A stretch of DNA of 9,597 nucleotides from Nitrososphaerota archaeon (GTDB lineage Archaea; Thermoproteota; Nitrososphaeria; Nitrososphaerales; Nitrosopumilaceae). Below the pieces are notes generated by a model. That model was given only the letters and a program-made list of their open reading frames with translations, was not told where the DNA came from and did not search any database. The stretch's first letter is position 1, and each line of letters opens with the position of its first letter. The position numbers were made by a program, and so were the translations under genes. Positions 1 through 6,927 of the stretch are shown one piece after another. Location of the stretch: NCBI GenBank assembly GCA_030611185.1, contig JAUWQG010000030.1, positions 1-9,597 of the forward strand, read 5' to 3'.

Positions 1-1
1 A

Positions 2-2392
2 ATTCTAGATGAACAATCTCTAGCCTCTTCTAAAAAATTAGAAATTGATAATAAGTTAAAAAATTTAACAAGCGAGTTAAACTCTGCAAAATTGAAACTA
101 TCAAAAGTCCAAAATGAAAAAGATGAATCTGAACTTAAAATAAATTCTAACTCTGACAAATTATCTGAAATGGAGCAAGATATTAAAAAACTTTCAGACC
201 TTGAGCAAAAGCTTGATTCCATGAATAATAATCACAAAGCAACAATTACTGAACTAAAAACAAGAATTTTAAAATTAAATTTAAAAAAATCTAAAATCCT
301 ACAAGACTCTGAGGAATTAAATTTGATTCTTGATAAATCAAGTAAAGCTGCTGCTCAATATGAAACAAAAATTAAAACTCTAAAAGGCATAATGCATGAA
401 GACTATACTGTTGCCAAGCTAAAAGAGGACGCTGACAAGCTCGGCATAGATGGATTAGTTTATGAAATGATTTCCTGGGAAAAACAATACGAACGTTCAG
501 TTTTAGCTGTTAGTTCTGATTGGATTAAGGCAATTGTGGTAAAAGATTTTGCAACCCTACTTGGAATCGCTGAAGTTGCCCGCTCTAAAAATCTCCCAAA
601 ACTAAAAATCATTCCTCTAGATGCAATTCCTAATTTTAAATTGAATTTACCAAAACATTCTGGAGTTGTAGGCGTACTTTCAGACTATGTAAAGTGCAGT
701 CCTGAATATTCCGCCCTCAAAACATTCCTATTTGGGAATGTAGTTCTTACCAAGTCTAGACAATCAGCTTACTCTATCTCAAAATCTGGCTATAAGGCAG
801 TCACATTAGATGGTGAATTTTTTGAAGCGAGGGGTGGGGGAGTAATAATTGATATTAATTCAAAAATTTCAAAACTAACAAAAATAATATCCCTCAGCTC
901 ATCTATTGATGGATTATTACAATCAATAAATCTACTAAAAAAATATATTTTAAAGAAAAAAAATACGATAAAAAAAATAGATTTATCCATTCAAAATTAT
1001 TCTGACAGACTATCAATTTCAGAAAAAGCGTTAGTATCAACTGACGAAAACTATTCTCATCTACAATCAAGAATGTTATCTGCAAATAAAACAAAATCAC
1101 AACTAATAGGGAGAATTTCAGAACTTGGCTCAAAAAATAAAATATTATCTGCAGAATTATCTACAATTGAATCCCATGTAGAAACACTTGTTGATAGAAT
1201 TTCAATAGTTGAAGAAAATTATGCAAGTGGAGAACAAACTCGTATTTCAAACGAATTAACGAAAATGAATTTTAAAAAATCAGATATTGAAAAGTCACAT
1301 ACTGCAATAATGAATGAATTCAGAGACAAGTCTTCACAATTAGCACAAGCAGAGTCTGAAGCTAGTCGTTCAAATTCTCAATCTAAAACCCTTCATGAAG
1401 AAGAAGCATCCTTAGTTTTTCAAAAACAAGAATTAAAAGATAAAATTCAAACTTTGGATCAAGAAAAAAGATCTAAAAAAGAAATTCTTGAAAAATTAAG
1501 GGAGAAAGAACAAGAACTTATTTCTACCTCTGGTTCATCGATTGGGCAAATCAAAGAATATGATGATAAATTAAAAGTCTTGTCAGACAAAAACCAACTC
1601 CATACTAAAGAAGTAAACTCCTTAGAAAGACAATCTGATTCATTAAATCGTGATTTGAGTGATCTTGTTGAAACTGAAACTAGATTACAAAAACTTCTAG
1701 AAACTTTTGGTTTTGATGCAAACATGGAAACATTCGATGTTGAGCCTATAGTTCAAGGACTCTCTGCAGAACTAAACGCACTAAATGCACTAAACGCCAA
1801 GGCTCCAGAAACCTATCTTGAGGTTTCGTATGGATACCGTTCAATGTCTACGCGTAAAAATTCCTTGGAAGAAGAAAGAAACTCTATTGTAAAATTCATA
1901 GAAGGAATTGAAAAAGACAAACGTCAAACTTTCTTAAGCGCATTTGATGTAGTAGATAAAGAAATTCGCCTCATCTTCAATAAGATGACCGGTGGAAATG
2001 CATGGCTTGAATTACAAAACGAAGATGAAATCTTTACTTCTGGAATTTCTTATTTAATCCAATTTAAAAATAAACCAAAAAGAGAGTCTACCTCAATCAG
2101 TGGTGGTGAAAAAACACTAGCTGCAATTGTATTTGTACTTGCACTTCAAAAATTAAAACCATCACCATTTTACTTGTTTGATGAGGTAGATGCCCACCTA
2201 GATGCACCAAACGCTGAAAAATTATCAAACATTTTAGAAGAAAGATCAAAAGAGAGTCAATTCATAATGGTTTCCTTAAAAGATTCTGTAGTAAATAAAG
2301 CAAAACTCATCTATGGTGTATATCCAAAAAATGGAGTTTCACATGTTGTCATTTACAAAGATAAGAGAATGCCATCAGTAAAGACTTCTTAA
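2..2392 (+). CDS. smc: Chromosome segregation ATPase SMC, C-terminal part (5' end outside window)
   Basis: This is the C-terminal part of an SMC protein, the ATPase that folds and segregates chromosomes as a ring-shaped dimer. The frame is open from base 2, so the gene starts upstream and the internal TTG at 92 is not the true start. About 796 residues are visible: the end of the N-terminal coiled-coil arm, the globular hinge (about 389-856, ending in a Gly-rich ARGGG turn), a long Lys/Glu/Ser-rich returning coiled coil, and the C-terminal ATPase head. The head has the ABC signature ISGGEK near 2095-2112 and a Walker B/D-loop LFDEVDAHLD near 2176-2205. Walker A would lie in the missing N-terminus. 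The His in DEVDAHLD is common in archaeal and condensin-type SMCs. The coding region just after the hinge (about 940-980) is full of A-runs and encodes a Lys-rich patch. Its TAA stop overlaps that of the convergent ABC ATPase gene. No scpA-like gene follows. Confidence 0.95.
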   Translation: MLDEQSLASSKKLEIDNKLKNLTSELNSAKLKLSKVQNEKDESELKINSNSDKLSEMEQDIKKLSDLEQKLDSMNNNHKATITELKTRILKLNLKKSKILQDSEELNLILDKSSKAAAQYETKIKTLKGIMHEDYTVAKLKEDADKLGIDGLVYEMISWEKQYERSVLAVSSDWIKAIVVKDFATLLGIAEVARSKNLPKLKIIPLDAIPNFKLNLPKHSGVVGVLSDYVKCSPEYSALKTFLFGNVVLTKSRQSAYSISKSGYKAVTLDGEFFEARGGGVIIDINSKISKLTKIISLSSSIDGLLQSINLLKKYILKKKNTIKKIDLSIQNYSDRLSISEKALVSTDENYSHLQSRMLSANKTKSQLIGRISELGSKNKILSAELSTIESHVETLVDRISIVEENYASGEQTRISNELTKMNFKKSDIEKSHTAIMNEFRDKSSQLAQAESEASRSNSQSKTLHEEEASLVFQKQELKDKIQTLDQEKRSKKEILEKLREKEQELISTSGSSIGQIKEYDDKLKVLSDKNQLHTKEVNSLERQSDSLNRDLSDLVETETRLQKLLETFGFDANMETFDVEPIVQGLSAELNALNALNAKAPETYLEVSYGYRSMSTRKNSLEEERNSIVKFIEGIEKDKRQTFLSAFDVVDKEIRLIFNKMTGGNAWLELQNEDEIFTSGISYLIQFKNKPKRESTSISGGEKTLAAIVFVLALQKLKPSPFYLFDEVDAHLDAPNAEKLSNILEERSKESQFIMVSLKDSVVNKAKLIYGVYPKNGVSHVVIYKDKRMPSVKTS
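1772..1798 (+). repeat. Three tandem 9-bp units inside smc, encoding Leu-Asn-Ala x3
   Basis: Units CTAAACGCA, CTAAATGCA and CTAAACGCC follow one another in frame and encode LNA three times. They sit where the returning coiled coil meets the C-terminal head, the place where SMC proteins usually carry a single LGxVNxxA-type motif. Small in-frame slippage is the likely origin (inference). Confidence 0.7.
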
Positions 2393-3357
2393 TCTAAATT
2401 AACATAACATGCAAAAGCATGGTCATCATCTGTAATTTTTAACTCTGGTTCGACATTGCATTTATCAATCACATATGGACAACGGGCTCTGAACCTACAC
2501 CCCTCATACACATTAATCTCAGTTGGTTCTTTTATTCTGATATTTTTTTCTTTATAGAGATTGTCTGGATCCGGCTCTGATATTGCATCAATTAAGGCTT
2601 GAGTGTAGGGGTGTTTGGGTTTAAGCAATACATCGTCAATTTTTCCCATCTCTACAATTTTTCCAAGATACAATATTCCAATACGCTTTCCAAAATATCT
2701 GGCAGTTGCCAAATCGTGGGTAATATAGATAAACGAAATTTCGTATTTTTTTTGCAGTTCATGCATTAATTCTAACATCTCTGCCCTTATCGACACATCA
2801 AGCATGGATACAGGCTCATCGGCAACAATTATTTTGGGTTTTATTGCCAAAGCTCGTGCCAAAACTACTCTTTGTCGTTGGCCCCCTGAAAGCATATGGG
2901 GATATTTTTTCATAATTTCTTCTGCAGGCTCTAACTTTACTTCTTTTAGCACTTCTAGAACTCTTTTTTTTCTTAAATCTGAGTTTCCACTTTTATGAAT
3001 TTCAAGTGGTTCAGATACAATATCTGATATTTTCATACGCGGATTAATTGAATCGTATGGGTCCTGATGAATCATTTGACAATTCATACGAATTTTCTCT
3101 AAACTTTTTTTGTCATTTTTAATTTCGTGGCCCTCAAAAATAATTTTTCCCGAATCTGCCACAATGGATTTGAGAAGTAATTTTGCAATTGTTGATTTTC
3201 CTGATCCTGATTCTCCTGCCAAAACAAATACCTCTCCTTTATTTAGAGAAAAAGATACATCATCAGCCGCTTTTACTATTGAGACTTGCGAACTAAACAT
3301 TTGTTTTTTAATAAAATATTTTTTTAAATGCTCAACTCTTAAAATTTCTTCCAACAA
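2389..3357 (-). CDS. Oligopeptide/dipeptide-type ABC transporter ATPase (OppF/DppF family), orphan
   Basis: This 322-residue nucleotide-binding subunit belongs to the peptide/nickel family of ABC importers and would power solute uptake at the inner face of the membrane. Visible motifs are Walker A GESGSGKST (48-56), Q-loop Gln98, signature LSGGQ (156-160), Walker B IIVADE with Glu181, and switch His214. The family's C-terminal extension starts at HPYTQAL (249-255) and carries four cysteines (287, 293, 300, 317) in the GCRFxxRCP context, which holds a 4Fe-4S cluster in some relatives. The length is normal for OppF/DppF. The start must be the TTG at 3357 (or the next codon, also TTG), because a TAA lies directly upstream and the first beta strand LRVEHLKKYF follows at once. 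There is no permease, binding protein or partner OppD in the window. The gene is monocistronic here, divergent from egtD and convergent with smc. The substrate cannot be predicted. Confidence 0.93.
   Translation of the reverse strand: MLEEILRVEHLKKYFIKKQMFSSQVSIVKAADDVSFSLNKGEVFVLAGESGSGKSTIAKLLLKSIVADSGKIIFEGHEIKNDKKSLEKIRMNCQMIHQDPYDSINPRMKISDIVSEPLEIHKSGNSDLRKKRVLEVLKEVKLEPAEEIMKKYPHMLSGGQRQRVVLARALAIKPKIIVADEPVSMLDVSIRAEMLELMHELQKKYEISFIYITHDLATARYFGKRIGILYLGKIVEMGKIDDVLLKPKHPYTQALIDAISEPDPDNLYKEKNIRIKEPTEINVYEGCRFRARCPYVIDKCNVEPELKITDDDHAFACYVNLD
2408..2440 (+). terminator. Possible smc terminator: short hairpin plus T5
   Basis: CATGC-AAAA-GCATG (2408-2421) is a perfect 5-bp stem with a 4-base loop, followed by TTTTT at 2436-2440, starting 16 bp after the smc stop. 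It lies inside the C-terminal coding sequence of the convergent ABC ATPase, because the two genes leave no intergenic room. Archaeal termination mostly depends on the T-tract, so the hairpin may be incidental. Confidence 0.25.
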
Positions 3358-3375
3358 TTACTCTAAAAACTAGAA

Positions 3376-3382
3376 GTATATC
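3376..3382 (-). promoter_or_regulatory. Candidate TATA box for the ABC ATPase gene
   Basis: On the minus strand GATATAC is centred about 22-24 bases before the TTG start at 3357. That spacing would place transcription start at or next to the start codon (leaderless mRNA). No Shine-Dalgarno sequence is seen. The element is weak and the call rests on spacing. Confidence 0.3.
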
Positions 3383-3421
3383 AAGAAACGGTAATCATGA
3401 CTATACATCTGGGATAAAGCA

Positions 3422-3427
3422 TTTATG
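3422..3427 (+). promoter_or_regulatory. Candidate TATA box for egtD
   Basis: TTTATG in the context AGCATTTATGTC is centred about 26 bases before the TTG start at 3451. This is the normal archaeal distance from TATA box to transcription start, so the mRNA would be leaderless. No Shine-Dalgarno sequence precedes the start. Confidence 0.35.
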
Positions 3428-3450
3428 TCAATTAAAGACTGGACTAATAC

Positions 3451-4473
3451 TTGAATGAAACGATTCAGCATAGTCTAACATATAAAAAATATGTAATCGA
3501 TGATAATCTTCGATATTTTAAACCACATTCAACTAAAATTGAAAAAACTTTTGCTGATGAAATATTTTCAAGTTTGAATCGGGATTCTAAATATATCAAT
3601 CCAAAGTTTTTTTATGACAAAAGGGGTTCAAGTCTTTTTGAAAAAATCTGTGATTTGCCTGAATACTATCCTACACGAACTGAAATTGAAATTTTAAAAA
3701 ATTTAAAATCTGATTTGAGCCAATTTCTTGATGATTCATTTAGATTAGTCGAGCTTGGTAGTGGGTCTTCAACTAAAACACGACTAATTTTAGATATATT
3801 TGCCAAAATTCAAAGTTCGATTGAATATTTTCCAATAGATATCTCTGAAATTCTAACTGAAAGCTCTGAATTACTTCAAAGAGATTACCCTGATTTAGAA
3901 ATTACTGGAATTATTGATACGTATGAAGGTGGACTTGAGTTTATCGAAAAATATGATGATAAAAAAAACTTAATAATTTTTTTAGGTTCTAGTTTTGGAA
4001 ATTTCACTCCTAAGGAAGGAAAAATCTTTTTACAGAAAATAAACTCTATAATGAAAAATGAAGATCTTTTCTTAATTGGTTTAGATTTGGTTAAAGACAA
4101 AAAAATTTTAGAAGATGCATATGATGATGCACAAGGAATCACTGCACAATTCAATCTTAATGTGCTATCTCGAATTAATGATGAGTTAGATGCAGACTTT
4201 GTTTTGAATGATTTTAAACATATTGCAAAATATAATGAAAAAGATCAGCGAGTGGAAATGTATTTGAAATCTCTTGTAAACCAATCGATAATTATTTCAA
4301 AGGCAAATCTTTCCTTAAAATTAACAGAGGGGGAGTTAATTCATACTGAACATTCGCATAAATACGAAATTTCTCAAATTAAAGAACTAATGGATGAAAC
4401 TGGCTTTAACATTAAACAAAACTGGTTAGATGTAAACAACCACTATGCGCTAACCTTAGTTTCAAAAAAATAA
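3451..4473 (+). CDS. egtD: L-histidine Nalpha-methyltransferase, EgtD-like (hercynine formation)
   Basis: EgtD-family enzymes use three S-adenosylmethionine molecules to turn histidine into hercynine, the first committed step to ergothioneine. The 340-residue protein is close to the roughly 320 residues of actinobacterial EgtD. Visible are FYDKRGS (54-60), PEYYPTRTE (70-78), the SAM loop ELGSGSSTKT (101-110), FPID (127-130), LGSSFGNFTP (178-187) and AYDDAQGITAQFN (223-235). The histidine-binding residues known from mycobacterial EgtD appear kept: Tyr in the EYYPTR segment, Asn184, a Tyr in the YDD segment (Tyr224), and Glu300 with Ser302 in HTEHSHKY. The TTG start at 3451 is forced: TAA lies two codons upstream and no ATG or GTG occurs in frame before the conserved region. 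The gene ends 2 bp from the convergent egtB. Sequence alone does not exclude a related N-methyltransferase acting on another amino acid, but the EgtB neighbour argues for hercynine. Confidence 0.9.
   Translation: MNETIQHSLTYKKYVIDDNLRYFKPHSTKIEKTFADEIFSSLNRDSKYINPKFFYDKRGSSLFEKICDLPEYYPTRTEIEILKNLKSDLSQFLDDSFRLVELGSGSSTKTRLILDIFAKIQSSIEYFPIDISEILTESSELLQRDYPDLEITGIIDTYEGGLEFIEKYDDKKNLIIFLGSSFGNFTPKEGKIFLQKINSIMKNEDLFLIGLDLVKDKKILEDAYDDAQGITAQFNLNVLSRINDELDADFVLNDFKHIAKYNEKDQRVEMYLKSLVNQSIIISKANLSLKLTEGELIHTEHSHKYEISQIKELMDETGFNIKQNWLDVNNHYALTLVSKK
4464..4470 (-). terminator. T7 tract just past egtB
   Basis: The A7 run at 4464-4470 reads as T7 on the minus strand, starting 6 bases after the egtB stop codon. 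Archaeal RNA polymerase stops at such T-tracts. It falls inside the last codons of egtD (the Lys-Lys C-terminus), so the operon's terminator is embedded in the facing gene. Confidence 0.35.
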
Positions 4474-4475
4474 CT

Positions 4476-5786
4476 TTATAGATTTTCCACGCATCGAAAT
4501 CCAGAAAATAACCATCTTTCATCTAATCTGAAAAAGTTTCTGTAACTACCTCTTATAGATATTTTAGGAGTACCAAAAGATCCTCCGCGTAATACTTTCT
4601 GATTTGAAAACCATTTGTCATTGTATTCATCAAAACCTGATTTGAATCCTGGATATCCAACATACTCTGATGATGTCCATTCCCATACATCTCCAATCAT
4701 CTGATGACATCCATAGTAACTAGCACCTTCCGGATAAGAGCCTACTTCTGTGCATCCCCACTGATGGGATTCGAAAAGATTGGCTCTTTGTTCTGTAGGT
4801 TTTTCATTTCCCCAAGGGAAGACTGTTTTTTGCTGTAGATTTTCATTCCAGCAAGCAGCTTTCTCCCACTCTGCTTCTGTAGGTAATCTTTTTTCTGCCC
4901 ATTTACAATATGCATCAGCTTCATAGTAACTAACATGACAAACTGGTTCATTTGGATTTAATTTTCGTAGTCCTAAAAAGTCATGCGTCATCCAATTACC
5001 ATCAATTTTTCCCCAATACATTGGAGCATCCCATTCATTTTTTTTCACTTTTTCCCAACCATCTGAAAGCCAATGCTTGTAAGTTTCATATCCTCCATCA
5101 TTGATAAATCCTAGATACTGTTTGTTAGTAACTGGGAAAATATCTATTTTGTAATCGTTGAGATATACTTTGTGTTCAGGTAATTCTATATCGTAACAAA
5201 AATTCTCTCCATTGTACCCCATATCATAAACCCCGCCTTTGATTTCTATGGATTTTTGCTCAATTTCTATTGGAGTTGGTTTTTCATTTTTTCTAACTGG
5301 TCTATACTGATCAGCTAACAAGTGTTGTAAATCATAAACCAATAATTCTTGATGTTGACATTCGTGATGAAAACCTGTAGTTATTAGTCTGATATCTTCA
5401 TGGCTTAGGTCTTTTGATTTTATGAAATGCTCTACTCTTTGATTGATATTGTTAAAGTATTGAAAAATTTGGTCAACAGTAGGTCTTGAGATAATACCTC
5501 TTGCGCCTTTGTCATTAGGAACACCAAATTGTTGATAATACGAATTTAGATATTCTGAAAATTCTTTGGAGTAAAACTCATAATTTTTATCTAATTTACT
5601 CAAAATTGCCTCATAAATCCAACTAACGTGGCCTAAATGCCACTTTGGAGGACTCATGTAAAATGCAGTTTGAACCACAAAGTCATCCTTTTCTAGCGTT
5701 TTTACCAATTCTAGGGTACGATTTCTTATTTCTTTGAATTGTTCTAGTATTGGTTTTTTTTGATCTTGATCAGAAACTGCAGTCAT
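4476..5786 (-). CDS. egtB: Ergothioneine sulfoxide synthase, EgtB-like (probably type II, cysteine-using)
   Basis: EgtB is a non-haem iron enzyme that uses O2 to join a thiol to C2 of the hercynine imidazole, giving a sulfoxide. The 436-residue protein has the usual two domains. An N-terminal DinB-like helical bundle (about 12-160) carries the iron ligands His53 (WHLGH), His141 and His145 (HECQH). A C-terminal formylglycine-generating-enzyme-like domain (about 180-436) carries GGVYDMG, LPTEAEWEKAA, FPWGNE, GDVWEWTSS, LRGGSF and SGFRC. The segment NSYYQQFG followed by ARGIISRPT (81-103) resembles the NSYYExVG...RGLLSRPT segment of type II bacterial EgtBs, whose adjacent Tyr pair replaces the catalytic Tyr of mycobacterial EgtB. 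Those enzymes can use cysteine instead of gamma-glutamylcysteine. It has an ATG start 11 bp after the rlmN stop, with no clear Shine-Dalgarno, and is the last gene of the minus-strand cluster. There is no fused methyltransferase, so it is not OvoA. Confidence 0.92.
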   Translation of the reverse strand: MTAVSDQDQKKPILEQFKEIRNRTLELVKTLEKDDFVVQTAFYMSPPKWHLGHVSWIYEAILSKLDKNYEFYSKEFSEYLNSYYQQFGVPNDKGARGIISRPTVDQIFQYFNNINQRVEHFIKSKDLSHEDIRLITTGFHHECQHQELLVYDLQHLLADQYRPVRKNEKPTPIEIEQKSIEIKGGVYDMGYNGENFCYDIELPEHKVYLNDYKIDIFPVTNKQYLGFINDGGYETYKHWLSDGWEKVKKNEWDAPMYWGKIDGNWMTHDFLGLRKLNPNEPVCHVSYYEADAYCKWAEKRLPTEAEWEKAACWNENLQQKTVFPWGNEKPTEQRANLFESHQWGCTEVGSYPEGASYYGCHQMIGDVWEWTSSEYVGYPGFKSGFDEYNDKWFSNQKVLRGGSFGTPKISIRGSYRNFFRLDERWLFSGFRCVENL

Positions 5787-5797
5787 TATTTCTAAAT

Positions 5798-6874
5798 TTA
5801 TTCTCTTTTATTATTATATTTGCCCAAAACATCAGTACGTAATTGCCCACAAGCGGCTGATATCTCAGTGCCCTTTTCTACTCTAACTGTGCAATTAACG
5901 CCACTGTTGTAAAGAATCCTTTCAAATTCAATTACATTTTTTCTTGCAGGGCGTTCAAAATCACCTGCAGTTGGATTAAGTGGAATAAGATTAACGTGAG
6001 AGCCATTGTTTTTCAAAAGCAACGCAAGTTCTTTTGCAATCTCTACTGAATCATTAATTCCTTGAATCAAGGCATACTCAAATGTTACACGTCTTCCAGT
6101 TTTTAAAAAATACCTTTGTCCTGCATCAATCAAATCCCTTACGGAATTTTCTCCCGCAGTTGGAACCAACCATTGTCTTAACTTATCATTTGGAGAATGA
6201 AGGGAAATTGCAAGTCCTATCTGTAAATTCTCTTCTGCTAATTTATCTATGCTTGAAATAATTCCTATGGTTGAAATGGTTATGCTTCTCTGACCTATTC
6301 CAAAACCACGAGGATGTGTTAATAATTGAACCGCTCTAATTGTTTCAGAATAATTTGCAAGTGGTTCACCCATTCCCATAAAAACAATATTTGTGACATG
6401 TTGTCCTTTATCAGAAAGAATTTTTGCAAAATGAATTACCTGGCCCACAATTTCCTCAGCTTTCATATTACGATCAAAACCCATCTGCCCTGTAGCACAA
6501 AACACACACCCCATTGCACATCCTACTTGTGTTGAAACACAAATAGTGGACCGTGGGTGCCCGAATAGCTTTTTTGGTGGATATTGCATTAAAACAGATT
6601 CTACTGGGACTTTGTCTTCAAGACTAAGCAGCAATTTGGTAGTCTCTCCATCTTCACTTGTTATTCTATGGGTTTCTTGTGTTGATCCAATTGTAAATCC
6701 TTTATCCACAAGAGTATCTCGAAATGCCCCTGGGAGTTGTTTTATTTCTGAAATAGTCTTTGGAAATTTATAATACAAAGAGAATAGGATTTGATCTGCT
6801 CTGTATCTGGGCTGACCAAGTTCTATTACCATCTGCTCCATTTCTTCTGGGAGCAATCTGTAAAGATCTGTCAT
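5798..6874 (-). CDS. rlmN: Dual-specificity rRNA/tRNA adenine C2-methyltransferase RlmN
   Basis: RlmN is a radical-SAM enzyme that methylates C2 of A2503 in 23S rRNA and of A37 in some tRNAs in bacteria. The 358-residue protein is full length. It has an N-terminal substrate-binding domain (PRYRADQILF, 22-31), the radical-SAM cluster motif with Cys119, Cys123 and Cys126, and the SAM-binding GMGEP (167-171). Both catalytic cysteines are present: Cys342 (in SAACGQL), which is methylated as an intermediate, and Cys112 (in ICVSTQ), which resolves the adduct. The general-base Glu is present in VESV (Glu92). The ATG start lies 53 bp after the proS stop, and egtB follows after 11 bp. The family is common in bacteria and uncommon in archaea, so ancient transfer from bacteria is likely (inference). 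The presence of both cysteines, with no shift in context, favours RlmN over the antibiotic-resistance relative Cfr, although the two families share these residues. Confidence 0.95.
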   Translation of the reverse strand: MTDLYRLLPEEMEQMVIELGQPRYRADQILFSLYYKFPKTISEIKQLPGAFRDTLVDKGFTIGSTQETHRITSEDGETTKLLLSLEDKVPVESVLMQYPPKKLFGHPRSTICVSTQVGCAMGCVFCATGQMGFDRNMKAEEIVGQVIHFAKILSDKGQHVTNIVFMGMGEPLANYSETIRAVQLLTHPRGFGIGQRSITISTIGIISSIDKLAEENLQIGLAISLHSPNDKLRQWLVPTAGENSVRDLIDAGQRYFLKTGRRVTFEYALIQGINDSVEIAKELALLLKNNGSHVNLIPLNPTAGDFERPARKNVIEFERILYNSGVNCTVRVEKGTEISAACGQLRTDVLGKYNNKRE

Positions 6875-6904
6875 TTCATATCTCTCATTTTTTTGAATAA
6901 ACTA

Positions 6905-6916
6905 CACTATATTTTT
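6905..6916 (-). promoter_or_regulatory. Possible internal promoter before rlmN
   Basis: The 53-bp proS-rlmN gap is the longest in the cluster downstream of proS. On the minus strand it holds AAAAATATAG about 31-42 bases before the rlmN ATG, TATA-like and at a distance that would leave a short leader. A weak purine stretch GAGAG lies 10-14 bases before the ATG. Support is only base composition and spacing. Confidence 0.25.
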
Positions 6917-6927
6917 GATTTTTATGT

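Noticed and set aside
903..1725. Minus-strand open frames under smc (790-990, 903-1133, 1459-1725)
   Set aside because: They are antisense to well-conserved SMC sequence. Their hydrophobic, Phe/Ser-rich translations are the mirror of Lys/Glu-rich coiled coil.
4476..5786. OvoA (ovothiol synthase)
   Set aside because: OvoA carries a fused C-terminal methyltransferase. This protein ends after the FGE-like domain, and a separate EgtD lies next to it.
6546..6773. Plus-strand open frames under rlmN (6326-6535, 6546-6773)
   Set aside because: They lie antisense to conserved radical-SAM sequence and have no promoter or recognisable domain.
5798..6874. Cfr-type antibiotic-resistance methyltransferase
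   Set aside because: Length, N-terminal domain and the GTEISAACGQL context fit housekeeping RlmN, and the gene is embedded in a translation operon with no mobile element nearby.
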